Source of the DNA: Pseudooctadecabacter jejudonensis
GTDB taxonomy: Bacteria; Pseudomonadota; Alphaproteobacteria; Rhodobacterales; Rhodobacteraceae
NCBI RefSeq assembly: GCF_900172275.1
Contig: NZ_FWFT01000001.1
Span: forward strand, 124,001-188,000
DNA: 64,000 nucleotides
Direction of reading: 5' to 3'
Position numbers and translations under genes: made by a program. Below are positions 25,803-33,951 of this stretch, in pieces. The first letter of the stretch is position 1, and each line of letters starts with the position of its first letter. The notes under the pieces are model-generated. The model made no database searches and was not told where the DNA came from. It saw only the letters and a list, made by a program, of their open reading frames with translations.

Positions 25803-25831
25803 TTTGCATATTTTTGAAACAGCGAAACGAA
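25803..25831 (+). repeat. Shared intergenic element, copy 2 (gap2 3' side)
   Basis: TTTGCATATTTTTGAAACAG followed by CGAAACGAA. It resembles 21557-21586 in the mmsA-lysR gap. Here it lies 23 bp past the stop of the second GAPDH gene. The rest of 25676-25853 shows no gene. Confidence 0.45.
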
Positions 25832-25853
25832 GGCGTGGCGCTGGAGCCGTGGG

Positions 25854-26855
25854 TCAGTTGAGGCGGCCCATATGGGCTGCGACGTCAGCCATGCGCACCG
25901 AGAAGCCCCATTCATTGTCGTACCAGGCCAGCACGCGCACGGTCCGCCCGCCGATGACCTTGGTTTGGTCGGGGGCAAAGATTGAGGAATGCGGCGTATG
26001 GTTGAAATCGATGCTGACTTTGGGTTCGGGATCATAGGACATGACCATGCCCATGTGACCTGAACACGCCTCTGCCACGACGTCGTTGACGTCTTGCACA
26101 GTCACGTCTTTGCCGGCCTCAAACGTCAGATCCACGGCGGAGACATTGGGGGTGGGCACGCGCAGGGCTGTGCCGTCGAGGCGGCCTTCCATTTCGGGCA
26201 ACACTTTTGAGAGCGCTTTGGCAGCCCCTGTGGAGGTGGGGATCATCGCCATGGCCGCGGCCCGCGCGCGGTACAGGTCTTTGTGACGCCGATCAAGGGT
26301 GGGTTGATCGCCGGTGTAGCTGTGGATGGTCGTCATCAGCCCGCGTTCAATGCCGATGGCGTCATTGAGGACCTTGGCCAAGGGGGCCAGGCAATTGGTG
26401 GTGCACGAGCCATTGGAGACCATGCGGTCTGCCATGGTCAGATCACGGTGGTTGACGCCGTAAACGATGGTGCGGTCAACGTTGCTGGCTGGTGCGGAGA
26501 TCAGGACTTTGCCCGCGCCACGTTCAAGATGCACCGCCGATTTCTGGCCGTCGTTGAATTGACCTGTGCATTCGAGGACCACATCGACGCCGTCCCAATC
26601 AAGCTCGGTTGGATCGTAGGTGGACATCACATCAATCGGGCCGCGGCCCAGATCAAGGTTGCCACCATCTGTGCGGATATCGCCCGCAAACCGCCCGTGG
26701 ACACTGTCGTAGCGCAGCAAGTGGGCATTGGTCTCCAGCGGGCCAGTGGCATTGATTTTGACGACATGGACGTCATTGCGCGCGGCCTCGGCGATATGGG
26801 CCAAAGTGCAGCGGCCGATCCGGCCAAATCCGTTGATGCCGATTGTGACGGTCAT
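25854..26855 (-). CDS. Second type I glyceraldehyde-3-phosphate dehydrogenase
   Basis: 333 residues, full-length, with Cys151 in SNGSCTTNCLAP and the same domain layout as the neighbouring gap. The NAD-specific Asp of its neighbour is Ala here (VVKINATGPLETNAHLLRYD, Ala36), a change seen in NADP-accepting GapB-type enzymes. A gluconeogenic or NADP-dependent role is therefore plausible but unproved. ATG at 26855. Three LacI-type operator-like sites (26939-27004) lie in the gap to the divergent DoxX gene. Confidence 0.93.
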   Translation of the reverse strand: MTVTIGINGFGRIGRCTLAHIAEAARNDVHVVKINATGPLETNAHLLRYDSVHGRFAGDIRTDGGNLDLGRGPIDVMSTYDPTELDWDGVDVVLECTGQFNDGQKSAVHLERGAGKVLISAPASNVDRTIVYGVNHRDLTMADRMVSNGSCTTNCLAPLAKVLNDAIGIERGLMTTIHSYTGDQPTLDRRHKDLYRARAAAMAMIPTSTGAAKALSKVLPEMEGRLDGTALRVPTPNVSAVDLTFEAGKDVTVQDVNDVVAEACSGHMGMVMSYDPEPKVSIDFNHTPHSSIFAPDQTKVIGGRTVRVLAWYDNEWGFSVRMADVAAHMGRLN

Positions 26856-26938
26856 GGGGTGCCCTTTCGTGGTGCGTTGAGCGTTTTTTAGGCGGTATAC
26901 CGTTGCAGACCAAGGGAATTAGTTGATTTACATCAGTA

Positions 26939-26952
26939 TGTTAGCGGTAAAC
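26939..26952. promoter_or_regulatory. CceR-like operator 1 between gap2 and doxX
   Basis: TGTTAGCGGTAAAC matches TGTTAGCGCTAACA at 11 of 14 positions. It is the nearest of three sites to the second GAPDH gene, 84 bp before its start. Confidence 0.5.
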
Positions 26953-26957
26953 TTTCA

Positions 26958-26971
26958 GGTTTGCGCTAACG
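26958..26971. promoter_or_regulatory. CceR-like operator 2 between gap2 and doxX
   Basis: GGTTTGCGCTAACG, with the right half-site GCGCTAAC perfect. It starts five bases after operator 1; together they form a larger inverted arrangement GTTAGCG ... CGCTAAC. Confidence 0.5.
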
Positions 26972-26990
26972 GTGGGCGGCGTTCGTGGTG

Positions 26991-27004
26991 TGATTGCGCT
27001 AACG
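26991..27004. promoter_or_regulatory. CceR-like operator 3 between gap2 and doxX
   Basis: TGATTGCGCTAACG, again with a perfect GCGCTAAC half-site, 30 bp before the DoxX start. Three spaced sites could allow looping or shared control of both divergent genes. Confidence 0.45.
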
Positions 27005-27034
27005 TTGCGAAGGGACCGGATTGGAGGGCCAGAG

Positions 27035-27427
27035 ATGAAGAATCGGATCGATGATGCTGTGCTTTTGGCCGCACGGGCGCTGTTGGCCCTGCTATTCTTG
27101 GGGGGGGCTGTCCAAAAAAGCATCGATCCGCACCCTGCGATCGATCTCTTGGCCCAATGGGGGCTGCCTTCTTTCCTGGTTTGGCCTGCGTTGGTGCTCA
27201 ATGGGGTGGTGGGCTTTGGGTTGCTTTTGGGATGGCAGGTGCGCGCCATGGCCTTCGGTGCCGCCGTCTATTGCGCTGTGACAAGCCTGTTTCATGTGCA
27301 GCCCGAAGACCCTTGGCAGATGACGATCTTCGTCAAGAACTGGGCGATTGCTGGCGGCTGTCTGGCCTTGGCTGTTGCGGGGGGCGGTCGCTGGGCCTTG
27401 CAGGTCCCGTCGCGCCCGCTAGATTGA
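27035..27427 (+). CDS. DoxX family membrane protein
   Basis: 130 residues from an ATG at 27035 (GGAGGG seven bases upstream). Four membrane segments: ARALLALLFLGGAVQK, FLVWPALVLNGVVGFGLLLGW, MAFGAAVYCAVTSLF and a last one around WAIAGGCLALAVAGGG. This is the DoxX/SURF4-like fold. Members have been linked to quinone or redox-related membrane functions, but no specific reaction is known here. Divergent from the second GAPDH gene across a promoter region with LacI-type sites, and 34 bp before a DUF808 gene. Confidence 0.85.
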   Translation: MKNRIDDAVLLAARALLALLFLGGAVQKSIDPHPAIDLLAQWGLPSFLVWPALVLNGVVGFGLLLGWQVRAMAFGAAVYCAVTSLFHVQPEDPWQMTIFVKNWAIAGGCLALAVAGGGRWALQVPSRPLD

Positions 27428-27461
27428 CGCGCAACGAGATGACACCAAGAAAGACAATACA

Positions 27462-28409
27462 ATGAGCGGATTAATTGCCCTGCTGGACGACGTTGTGGCG
27501 TTGACGCGGGTCGCGGCGGCCTCGGTCGATGATGTGGCTGCGATGGCGGCCAAGGCGGGGACCAAAACGGCCGGTGTGGTGATCGACGATGCGGCGGTGA
27601 CACCGAAGTATGTGACGGGCCTCGATCCTCAGCGAGAATTGCCGATCATTTGGAAAATCGCGCGCGCGTCGTTTTTCAACAAGCTGGTGATTTTGCTGCC
27701 GATCGCCATGCTGCTGAAGGCCTTTGCGCCTGTTGTTCTGATCTTCCTGCTGATGCTGGGCGGGCTGTATTTGTGTTTTGAGGGTGCAGAGAAGGTTTGG
27801 CATGTGCTGGCGCCGCATAAAGACAACCACGTGGGCAAAGACGAGGTCGTTGATCCCGCCAAGTTGGAAGAGACCCGCGTGCGCGGTGCGATCAAGACGG
27901 ATTTCATTCTGTCGGCTGAGATCATGACGATCACCCTGAATGAAATCACGACGAATTTCCCAGATGCGAGCCTTTGGATGCAGGGGGCGGTGCTTGCCGT
28001 GATCGCGATTGCGGTGACGGTGGTCGTTTACGGGTCCGTCGCGTTGATCGTGAAGGCCGATGACACGGGGCTGTGGATGGTTGCCAATGGGCGGACGGGC
28101 CTGACGCGGGGGCTGGGATCCGCACTTGTCAAAGGCATGCCGTATTTCCTGATTGCACTGTCGTTTATCGGCACTTTGGCCATGTTGTGGGTCGGTGGGT
28201 CGATCCTTGTAAATGAACTGCATCATCTGGGCTTCGATGTCCCCTATGACATTGTGAAAGCCGCAGCAGCTGGGTTCACGGGCTTTGTCGCTTGGGCGAT
28301 TACGGCGGGCTTGGATGGGGTCTTTGGCTTGGCCGTTGGTTTGCTGACCATTCCGGTGGTGACCAAGGTGTTCAAGCCCCTTTTCGGGGGCAAAAAGGCC
28401 GCGCATTAA
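27462..28409 (+). CDS. DUF808 (YedI-like) inner membrane protein
   Basis: 315 residues. The start SGLIALLDDVVALTRVAAASVDDVAAMAAKAGTK and the block VVIDDAAVTPKYVTG are hallmark DUF808/YedI sequences, followed by several membrane helices (about 70-105, 165-200, 225-250, 270-300). Function unknown; membrane location is clear. Follows the DoxX gene closely and is convergent with the DUF4329 lipoprotein gene, 13 bp away. Confidence 0.92.
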   Translation: MSGLIALLDDVVALTRVAAASVDDVAAMAAKAGTKTAGVVIDDAAVTPKYVTGLDPQRELPIIWKIARASFFNKLVILLPIAMLLKAFAPVVLIFLLMLGGLYLCFEGAEKVWHVLAPHKDNHVGKDEVVDPAKLEETRVRGAIKTDFILSAEIMTITLNEITTNFPDASLWMQGAVLAVIAIAVTVVVYGSVALIVKADDTGLWMVANGRTGLTRGLGSALVKGMPYFLIALSFIGTLAMLWVGGSILVNELHHLGFDVPYDIVKAAAAGFTGFVAWAITAGLDGVFGLAVGLLTIPVVTKVFKPLFGGKKAAH

Positions 28410-28422
28410 GACGCGCCTGCCT

Positions 28423-29037
28423 TTAGAAAACACCCTGACGGCGCTGCAAATCCGGTAGGGTGTAGGCGGGGCGGATGCTGGCATCGCCCGTGTCTTGATA
28501 AAGTGGGTCGCTGATGACGCAGCCGCGGCCACACAGCTGACGAGTGGTGCGGGTTTGTACGTCGACAAGCCAAACCCGCCCCCCTGGGGTAGAGACATAA
28601 CCATCCATCCCGAACTGAAAATCCGACCGCAAATCAAGGGTCGACGGAACCTCGTTGTCATAGCCTTGGTCAAAGGCGCCATGGGTGTGGTAGCTGGCAA
28701 TGATGCCTTGCCCGGCCCGAGGGGCGGGCATTTCGCAGCCTGCAAACGTACCGCGAATGGGTTGGGTCGCCTCAAGCTGGCCTGTCGCACTCAGGCGGAT
28801 ATAGCCGCAATATTCAGATCGGTCTCGGATGGATTGGGCCTGGATGGAATTCAGGAAACGCCGCGCAAAATTATCAACGACAGGGCCAGAGGGCGCATTC
28901 GGCGCCACAACGGAAAATCCTGTTGCGGCGGGCTGGGCCTGCACGCCCGCTTTGGGCATGGTCGGCACGCCGGCCGTGGGCGCGCCGCAGGCGGTCAAAA
29001 ACAGGGCGGCAAGAAGGGCTGCGGTTTGGCGTTTCAC
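28423..29037 (-). CDS. DUF4329 (JAB/JAMM-like) lipoprotein
   Basis: 204 residues. A lipoprotein signal (KRQTAALLAALFLTAC, Cys17) is followed by a domain with SYHTHGAFDQG (His117, His119) and NEVPSTLDLRSD (Ser132, Asp135), the zinc-site order of JAMM-fold peptidases and of DUF4329. DUF4329 is best known as a C-terminal domain of secreted multidomain proteins; a free lipoprotein form is less usual. The HxH...SxxD spacing is longer than in classical JAMM proteins, so catalysis is uncertain. Confidence 0.75.
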   Translation of the reverse strand: MKRQTAALLAALFLTACGAPTAGVPTMPKAGVQAQPAATGFSVVAPNAPSGPVVDNFARRFLNSIQAQSIRDRSEYCGYIRLSATGQLEATQPIRGTFAGCEMPAPRAGQGIIASYHTHGAFDQGYDNEVPSTLDLRSDFQFGMDGYVSTPGGRVWLVDVQTRTTRQLCGRGCVISDPLYQDTGDASIRPAYTLPDLQRRQGVF

Positions 29038-29139
29038 GACATCTCTCCATCACAGATTACCGTGACCCTACCAGAATATACGCGCCCCACAACGCAAGGC
29101 GCTTAAACGCACTCAGGGCGGCCCGTTTGCACAAGGCCG

Positions 29140-29177
29140 CCCCTTCATCTGACCAGAAAAACTCCCCCCGGAGGGCC
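29140..29177 (-). repeat. Dispersed terminator-tailed repeat, copy D
   Basis: On the minus strand: GGCCCTCCGGGGGGAG, TTTTTC, then TGGTCAGATGAAGGGG. The hairpin/T-run head faces the end of transketolase, 29 bp past its stop, and can terminate that transcript. Confidence 0.85.
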
Positions 29178-29206
29178 GATCTCAGCCCAGCGAAGCGGGT
29201 TTGAAT

Positions 29207-31231
29207 TTATCCCAGCAGTTCACGCACTTTTTGCGCTGTGGCCTCCGCTGTGATGCCAAACTGTTCAAAGAGTTCTGGCGCAGGTGCGGAGGCGCCGAAG
29301 TCATGCATGCCGACGAAACCCGATTTTTCGCGTTTACCGCGCTCACCGAACAGCCAACGGTCCCAGCCAAAGCGAATGCCAGCCTCAATTGCGACGCGGA
29401 CGGGGCCGCCGGGTAGCACGCGCTTGCGGATTTTTTCGTCTTGTTGTTCGAAAAGCTCCCAGCAGGGCATGGAGACGACACGGGTGCCGATGCCTTCGGC
29501 CTCAAGGATCGCGCGGGCCTCCATTGCGACGGACACTTCCGATCCGGTGGCCATCAGGATTGCCTGACGCTTGCCAGCCTCGGCGTCGGCCAGAACGTAG
29601 GCGCCTTGGGCCGACATGTTCTTGGTCTTGTGCTCTGTGCGGACCAGCGGCAGGCCTTGACGGCTGAGCGCCAGCACGGACGGCGTTTCTTTCTCGGTCA
29701 GTGCCAATTCCCAGGCTTCGGCCACTTCGACGCTGTCGGCGGGGCGGAAGACGTTGGTGTTGGGTGTGGCGCGCAGCATGGCCAGATGTTCCACCGGTTG
29801 GTGCGTTGGTCCATCTTCGCCCAGACCGATACTGTCATGGGTCATGACATAGACTGTCGGCACCTTCATCAGCGCAGACAGGCGCATGGCGCCGCGGGCA
29901 TAATCGGTGAAACACATGAACGTGCCGCCATAAGGGCGGATGCCGCCGTGCAGGACCATGCCGTTCATCGCCGCGGCCATCCCGTGTTCGCGGATGCCGT
30001 AATGAATATAGCGGCCTTCGCGGTTGTCTGGGGTATGCACGCCCAGATCGGCAGTTTTGGTGTTGTTGGACCCCGTCAGGTCCGCAGATCCGCCGACGGT
30101 CTCAGCCATGATGGGGTTGATCACCTCTAGCACGGATTCCGACGACGCACGGGTGGCCACCTTTTTGCCTGCCTCACTGGCCTGTTTTTTGAAGGCTTTG
30201 ATCGTCGCAGACAGCTTTTTGGGCGCGTCGAGCGCAAAGGCGCGGTTGAACTCGTCCTGCTTGGATTTGCTCAGTTTCGCGAACCGCGCGTCCCAGTCGG
30301 CGCGCGCCGCGGCGCCACGGTCGCCAAAGGCTTCCCATTGGGATTTCACGTCTGCGGGGATTTCAAACGGGCCATAGTCCCAGCCGTAGGCCTCTTTGGC
30401 GGCCTGCAGCTGATCGGCGTTCGTCAAAGCGCCGTGCCCTTTGGACGTGTCTTGTGCTGCATGGCCCAATGCGATGTGGGTCTTGCAGTTGATCATCGTG
30501 GGGCGCCCGGTTTCGGCCTTGGCCGCGACGATGGCCTTATCAATGGCCTTTGGATCATGGCCGTCGATTTCCAGCACATGCCAGCCTGACGCGGCAAACC
30601 GTGCGGATTGATCAGTGATGTCTGCCATGTCGACTGTGCCGTCGATGGTGATGTTGTTGTTGTCAAAGAAGACAATCAGGTGGCCCAGCTTTTGCATACC
30701 GGCCAGACCGATCGCCTCTTGGCTGACGCCTTCCATCAAGCAGCCGTCGCCTGCGATGACATAGGTGTGGTGGTTGATGACGTTTTTGCCGTAGCGCGCA
30801 CGCAGGATTTCTTCGGCCAGCGCGAAGCCCACGGAATTGGCGATGCCTTGGCCCAAGGGGCCTGTTGTCGTTTCGACGCCTTCAAGGTGGCCATATTCAG
30901 GGTGGCCCGCCGTGCGCGCGCCCCATTGGCGGAAATCCTTAAGTTGTTGCAGCGTGGCCTGTTCATAGCCTGTGAGGTGCAACAGCGCATAGATCAGCAT
31001 GGAGCCGTGGCCCGCAGACAGGATAAAGCGGTCGCGGTCGGGCCAGTGAGGGGCTTTGGGGTCGAACTTCAGGTGCTTTTCGAACAGCACGGTCGCAACG
31101 TCGGCCATCCCCATGGGCATGCCGGAGTGACCCGAATTGGCGGCTGCCACGGCGTCCAGTGTCAAGGTGCGGATGGCGGCGGCGCGCATCCAATGCTCTG
31201 GGTGGGCGGTGCGGAGGGCTTGGATGTCCAC
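29207..31231 (-). CDS. tkt: Transketolase
   Basis: 674 residues from a GTG at 31231 (AAGGAC upstream); the frame is open to 31360 and an ATG lies at 31276. Thiamine-diphosphate enzyme moving two-carbon units in the pentose phosphate pathway. Visible: [10 protein letters not shown], the TPP motif beginning GDGCLMEG and ending [31 protein letters not shown] and the C-terminal [21 protein letters not shown]. Divergent from the coiled-coil/zapA pair. Terminated by repeat copy D. The start is the only uncertainty. Confidence 0.95.
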   Translation of the reverse strand: MDIQALRTAHPEHWMRAAAIRTLTLDAVAAANSGHSGMPMGMADVATVLFEKHLKFDPKAPHWPDRDRFILSAGHGSMLIYALLHLTGYEQATLQQLKDFRQWGARTAGHPEYGHLEGVETTTGPLGQGIANSVGFALAEEILRARYGKNVINHHTYVIAGDGCLMEGVSQEAIGLAGMQKLGHLIVFFDNNNITIDGTVDMADITDQSARFAASGWHVLEIDGHDPKAIDKAIVAAKAETGRPTMINCKTHIALGHAAQDTSKGHGALTNADQLQAAKEAYGWDYGPFEIPADVKSQWEAFGDRGAAARADWDARFAKLSKSKQDEFNRAFALDAPKKLSATIKAFKKQASEAGKKVATRASSESVLEVINPIMAETVGGSADLTGSNNTKTADLGVHTPDNREGRYIHYGIREHGMAAAMNGMVLHGGIRPYGGTFMCFTDYARGAMRLSALMKVPTVYVMTHDSIGLGEDGPTHQPVEHLAMLRATPNTNVFRPADSVEVAEAWELALTEKETPSVLALSRQGLPLVRTEHKTKNMSAQGAYVLADAEAGKRQAILMATGSEVSVAMEARAILEAEGIGTRVVSMPCWELFEQQDEKIRKRVLPGGPVRVAIEAGIRFGWDRWLFGERGKREKSGFVGMHDFGASAPAPELFEQFGITAEATAQKVRELLG

Positions 31232-31486
31232 GGGGAAGTCCTTTTGCAAAAGGTTAAACAGGTTCGGGAGGGTCATATCAGGGCAGGGGCCAAGATCAAG
31301 CGCGGGATGCAGTTTACATGAAGGCCGTCTGCTAGACCGCTGACAGGGCTTTGTTTTCAACCTTTGATGGTGGCGGGGTCATGGCTTAGGCTTAACCAAA
31401 GTGCGCGCGATTCGATTAAGGCGTGTGCGGGGCTGTGGGTGGATTGGTGCGCGATGGGCGGCCGATCGGTGAGGAAAGGACAGGCG

Positions 31487-32017
31487 ATGAGTGAACTTGC
31501 GCAATTGGAGAGCCGTCTTTCGGAGGCGCTTGCGCGGATCCGCGCAGGTGTCGACAAGATGGACGCGGCGGAGACGTCGGAGGCGCCGCAAGAGGTGACG
31601 CCGGACGGAACCGCAGAGGTCGCTGAAGCCGAGGCCAAGGTGGCGGAGCTGACAGCCAAGCTGAACGACGAAGTGACGGCAAACGCCCAGCTTGAAGAAC
31701 GGGTGAAGCTGTTGAAGGAACGCCAGGATGGCAAACTGGCGGAGCTTGAGGCCGCAGTGGAAGCCGCGCGGGGCCGTGCCGCCCGCATGGACCGTGAACT
31801 GCAACGTTTGCGGCAGGTCAACGCCGAGCTGCGCGACAACAACAGCCAATTGCGGGAGGCCGTGACCCAAGGGGTGAGCGAGCCGCATTTGGTCAACAAG
31901 GCCATGATGGCCGAACTGGACGCATTGCGGGCTACGCGGGCTGCTGATGCGGCTGAAATGGACGCGATCCTTGAGGAACTGCGACCGATCGTCGAAAAGG
32001 AGGCCAGCGATGCCTGA
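31487..32017 (+). CDS. Coiled-coil protein encoded upstream of zapA
   Basis: 176 residues from an ATG at 31487 (GAGGAAAGGA upstream). Almost entirely heptad-like coiled coil: two segments about 5-30 and 50-125 (AEAKVAELTAKLNDEV, LEAAVEAARGRAARMDREL), ending with a helix (AEMDAILEELRPIVEKEASDA). No known enzymatic domain. Its last 8 bases overlap the zapA start, so the two are translationally coupled, suggesting a cell-division role, possibly as partner or spacer of ZapA. That role is inferred only from the overlap. Confidence 0.8.
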   Translation: MSELAQLESRLSEALARIRAGVDKMDAAETSEAPQEVTPDGTAEVAEAEAKVAELTAKLNDEVTANAQLEERVKLLKERQDGKLAELEAAVEAARGRAARMDRELQRLRQVNAELRDNNSQLREAVTQGVSEPHLVNKAMMAELDALRATRAADAAEMDAILEELRPIVEKEASDA

Positions 32018-32417
32018 GGTTGAGATCAAAATCGGGGGGCGGTCGTTTTCCGTGGCCTGTCAGGATGGCGAAGAGCAATTCTTGATGACAGCGGCTGCAA
32101 TGCTGGATGTCGAGGCGTCGTCGTTGTCGACCCAAGTGGGGCGGATGCCTGAATCGCGCATGTTGCTGATGGCGGGCCTGTTGTTGGCGGACCGTACGGC
32201 GGGCCTCGAAGACAAGGTACGCGAGGCCGAAGGCAAGCTCGCGCAGGTTCAGGCGCAGTTGGATGTGGCCCAGACGGGCGGTGGGGCGGCTGCGGCCACA
32301 CCAGAGCCGGTTGAGGTGGAGGTGGCCGTTTTGCCCCAAGACACCGTGGCCACGCTGGAGGCTTTGGCCGCCGAGGCCGAGGCCGTCGCTGATCATGTTG
32401 AGGCGCGCGCTGGATAA
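32010..32417 (+). CDS. zapA: Cell division protein ZapA
   Basis: 135 residues; ATG at 32010 with AAAAGGAGG upstream. The N-terminal beta strand EVEIKIGGRSFSVACQDGEEQFLMTAAAMLDVEA is the ZapA globular head, followed by RMLLMAGLLLADRTAGLEDK and a coiled coil that tetramerises the protein. ZapA bundles FtsZ filaments. The tail (about 90-135) is longer than in Escherichia coli ZapA. I looked for 6S RNA, which often neighbours zapA, and did not see a convincing candidate. Confidence 0.88.
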   Translation: MPEVEIKIGGRSFSVACQDGEEQFLMTAAAMLDVEASSLSTQVGRMPESRMLLMAGLLLADRTAGLEDKVREAEGKLAQVQAQLDVAQTGGGAAAATPEPVEVEVAVLPQDTVATLEALAAEAEAVADHVEARAG

Positions 32418-32440
32418 CGCGTCAGACCTGCGTGACAGAC

Positions 32441-32470
32441 AAAAAAGGCGGGGCATTGCCCCGCCTTTTG
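32441..32470. terminator. Bidirectional terminator between zapA and grxD
   Basis: AAAAAAGGCGGGGC, ATT loop, GCCCCGCCTTTT. The perfect stem flanked by A-run and T-run serves both convergent transcripts. Confidence 0.9.
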
Positions 32471-32492
32471 CTGTCCAGATGGGCGGCCTTGA

Positions 32493-32852
32493 TCAGGCGT
32501 TCGCTTCGCGGATCTTGTCTGCGGCGTCCTTGTCATAAGTCACGCCATTTTCGTCCAGAAGCGTGTCAAGCTCACCCGACAAGGTCATCTCAGTGATGAT
32601 GTCACAGCCGCCGACGAATTCGCCTTTGACGTAGAGCTGGGGGATCGTGGGCCAGTCGGAAAAATCCTTGATGCCTTGGCGGATGTCTTCATCTGCCAGC
32701 ACATTTACATCGGCAAATTCAACGCCCATGAAATTGAGCACGCCCGCCACGCGTGACGAAAACCCGCACTGGGGCATGGATTTCGTGCCTTTCATGAAAA
32801 GAACGACGTCGTTGGTGGAAATGGTGTCTTTGATCTGCGTTTCAGCGGTCAT
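32493..32852 (-). CDS. grxD: Monothiol glutaredoxin, Grx4 (CGFS) family
   Basis: 119 residues with the CGFS active site ([11 protein letters not shown], Cys29) and the glutathione-binding [19 protein letters not shown]. Such proteins bind a bridging [2Fe-2S] cluster with glutathione, often as heterodimers with BolA, and pass clusters to client proteins. A bolA gene lies 0.75 kb upstream in the same strand series, separated by three small membrane-protein genes. Confidence 0.95.
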   Translation of the reverse strand: MTAETQIKDTISTNDVVLFMKGTKSMPQCGFSSRVAGVLNFMGVEFADVNVLADEDIRQGIKDFSDWPTIPQLYVKGEFVGGCDIITEMTLSGELDTLLDENGVTYDKDAADKIREANA

Positions 32853-32933
32853 GGTGGTGTCCTGTTCTTCGGGTTGGTCCAGATATGAGGGCGCAAACCT
32901 GTGATGTCTAGGGGGTGCGTTGGTGCGGTGTCT

Positions 32934-33278
32934 TCACGTCTTGTCGTGCGTGCCGGATTTGCGATGTTTCTGGGGCATCATGGCCCGAGCCTGCACCTGT
33001 GGGTCGCGACTGACACGATAGGGGCGGGAGGCATCGAAGTTGCCCGGCCCGAAAACATGACGCTCACCGGCGTAGAGGATCGTTTCGTCCTGTGATGGGG
33101 GGCTGCCGCGCTTTGCCAAGAGGCCCGCGTGTTTTCTGCGTTCGTGACGGATCAAACCCCAGATGCCGACGGCCAATGTGACGACTGCGATGAACGGCAA
33201 GGCCAACTGGATTTCTTGCGCGGTGATGCAGCTGAGAAGGGCCGGGTCGCAGCCTGTTTGGGTGTCGACATCCGCCAT
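32934..33278 (-). CDS. Small membrane protein c of the bolA-grxD unit
   Basis: 114 residues: a short N-terminus with two cysteines (TGCDPALLSCITAQ), one membrane helix (about 23-44, QLALPFIAVVTLAVGIWGLI), then a basic cytoplasmic tail (RHERRKHAG ... QKHRKSGTHDKT). No known domain. Its start is three bases after the stop of the preceding small gene. The paired cysteines facing the periplasm are of interest next to redox/Fe-S genes. Function unknown. Confidence 0.65.
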   Translation of the reverse strand: MADVDTQTGCDPALLSCITAQEIQLALPFIAVVTLAVGIWGLIRHERRKHAGLLAKRGSPPSQDETILYAGERHVFGPGNFDASRPYRVSRDPQVQARAMMPQKHRKSGTHDKT

Positions 33279-33281
33279 GGT

Positions 33282-33470
33282 TTACCGGCTGTTGCGGTCG
33301 ATCAAGCGGCGCAGGCCGCTGAGGTCGGTTTCTTCCATCCCGAGCTTTTTCAAGTCCGCCGGTTTGGGCCGCATATGGCTGAGAGGGCGACGGTAGCGGT
33401 TGGCCAGCCAATCATCGGCCAGTAGTCCCGCCACCAGCATAAGTCCCCCAAGCGTCAGCCAGCCCAGCAT
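33282..33470 (-). CDS. Small membrane protein b of the bolA-grxD unit
   Basis: 62 residues: one N-terminal hydrophobic helix (MLGWLTLGGLMLVAGLLADD) and a polar tail rich in Arg, Lys and Leu (RRPLSHMRPKPADLKKLGME). Its ATG overlaps the TGA of the preceding 43-codon gene (TGATG), indicating coupled translation. No family recognised. Confidence 0.6.
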   Translation of the reverse strand: MLGWLTLGGLMLVAGLLADDWLANRYRRPLSHMRPKPADLKKLGMEETDLSGLRRLIDRNSR

Positions 33471-33601
33471 CAGCGGCGGGTCCGTGGTGGGCCTTTGCGT
33501 TTGTTCGTGATGCGGACGGGAACGGTGGCGTTGTCGTGGCGCATCCGCACTACGGCCGCAAGGGTGACGGCGGAGAGGAACAGAAGGGCAGCAATCATCA
33601 T
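33470..33601 (-). CDS. Small membrane protein a of the bolA-grxD unit
   Basis: 43 residues (MMIAALLFLSAVTLAAVVRM then a polar, basic tail VRITNKRKGPPRTRR). Its ATG overlaps the bolA stop codon (TGATG), and its own TGA overlaps the next start in the same way. Such double overlap argues for a real gene despite its size. One membrane helix, then a positively charged tail. Function unknown. Confidence 0.55.
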   Translation of the reverse strand: MMIAALLFLSAVTLAAVVRMRHDNATVPVRITNKRKGPPRTRR

Positions 33602-33837
33602 CAATCTGGCGCTTTCGTTGTCAGGGCGAGGGCGTGAAGTTCGCCGTGGGAGCCATCCATCTTGCCTTTAAGGGCTGTATAGACGGCACGTTGTTGTTGC
33701 ACGCGGTTTTTGCCTTTGAAGCTGGCATCCACCACGGAGGCTGCGAAATGCTGTCCGTCGTCGCCCTGAACCTCAATCTGGGCCTCAGGAAAACTGTCGC
33801 GGAGCAAGGTTTCGATGTCGTGGGCAGTGATAGGCAT
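33601..33837 (-). CDS. bolA: BolA family protein
   Basis: 78 residues from an ATG at 33837 (GGAGG upstream). Family landmarks: IETLLRDSFPEAQIEVQGDDGQHF and VVDASFKGKNRVQQQRAVYTALKGKMDGSHGELHALAL, with the conserved His and the FxGKxxVxRHR-like block. BolA proteins pair with CGFS glutaredoxins around a [2Fe-2S] cluster. First gene of a minus-strand run ending in grxD; the next start overlaps its stop. Confidence 0.93.
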   Translation of the reverse strand: MPITAHDIETLLRDSFPEAQIEVQGDDGQHFAASVVDASFKGKNRVQQQRAVYTALKGKMDGSHGELHALALTTKAPD

Positions 33838-33883
33838 ATCGGCCTCCGGTCTTTGGTCTTGGTATGAATGTAGGGGGGGCGGG

Positions 33884-33905
33884 ATCAAATTTCTAGAAAT
33901 TTGAT
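33884..33905. repeat. AT-rich perfect palindrome P4
   Basis: ATCAAATTTCTAGAAATTTG followed by AT: a 22-bp perfect palindrome in the purL-bolA gap, of the same style as P1-P3. Confidence 0.7.
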
Positions 33906-33951
33906 GAGGTGAAGGGGTGAGTTTATTGACGCAGGCAGGTTTCGTGGGCGG

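Noticed and set aside
31232-31486. Possible 6S RNA near zapA
   Set aside because: The gene order made it worth checking, but neither this gap nor the zapA-grxD gap shows a long interrupted hairpin of 6S type.
33129-33425. Plus-strand frame over the small genes between bolA and grxD
   Set aside because: The minus-strand frames overlap start to stop with each other and with bolA, as in a real operon, while the plus-strand frame has no ribosome site or family.
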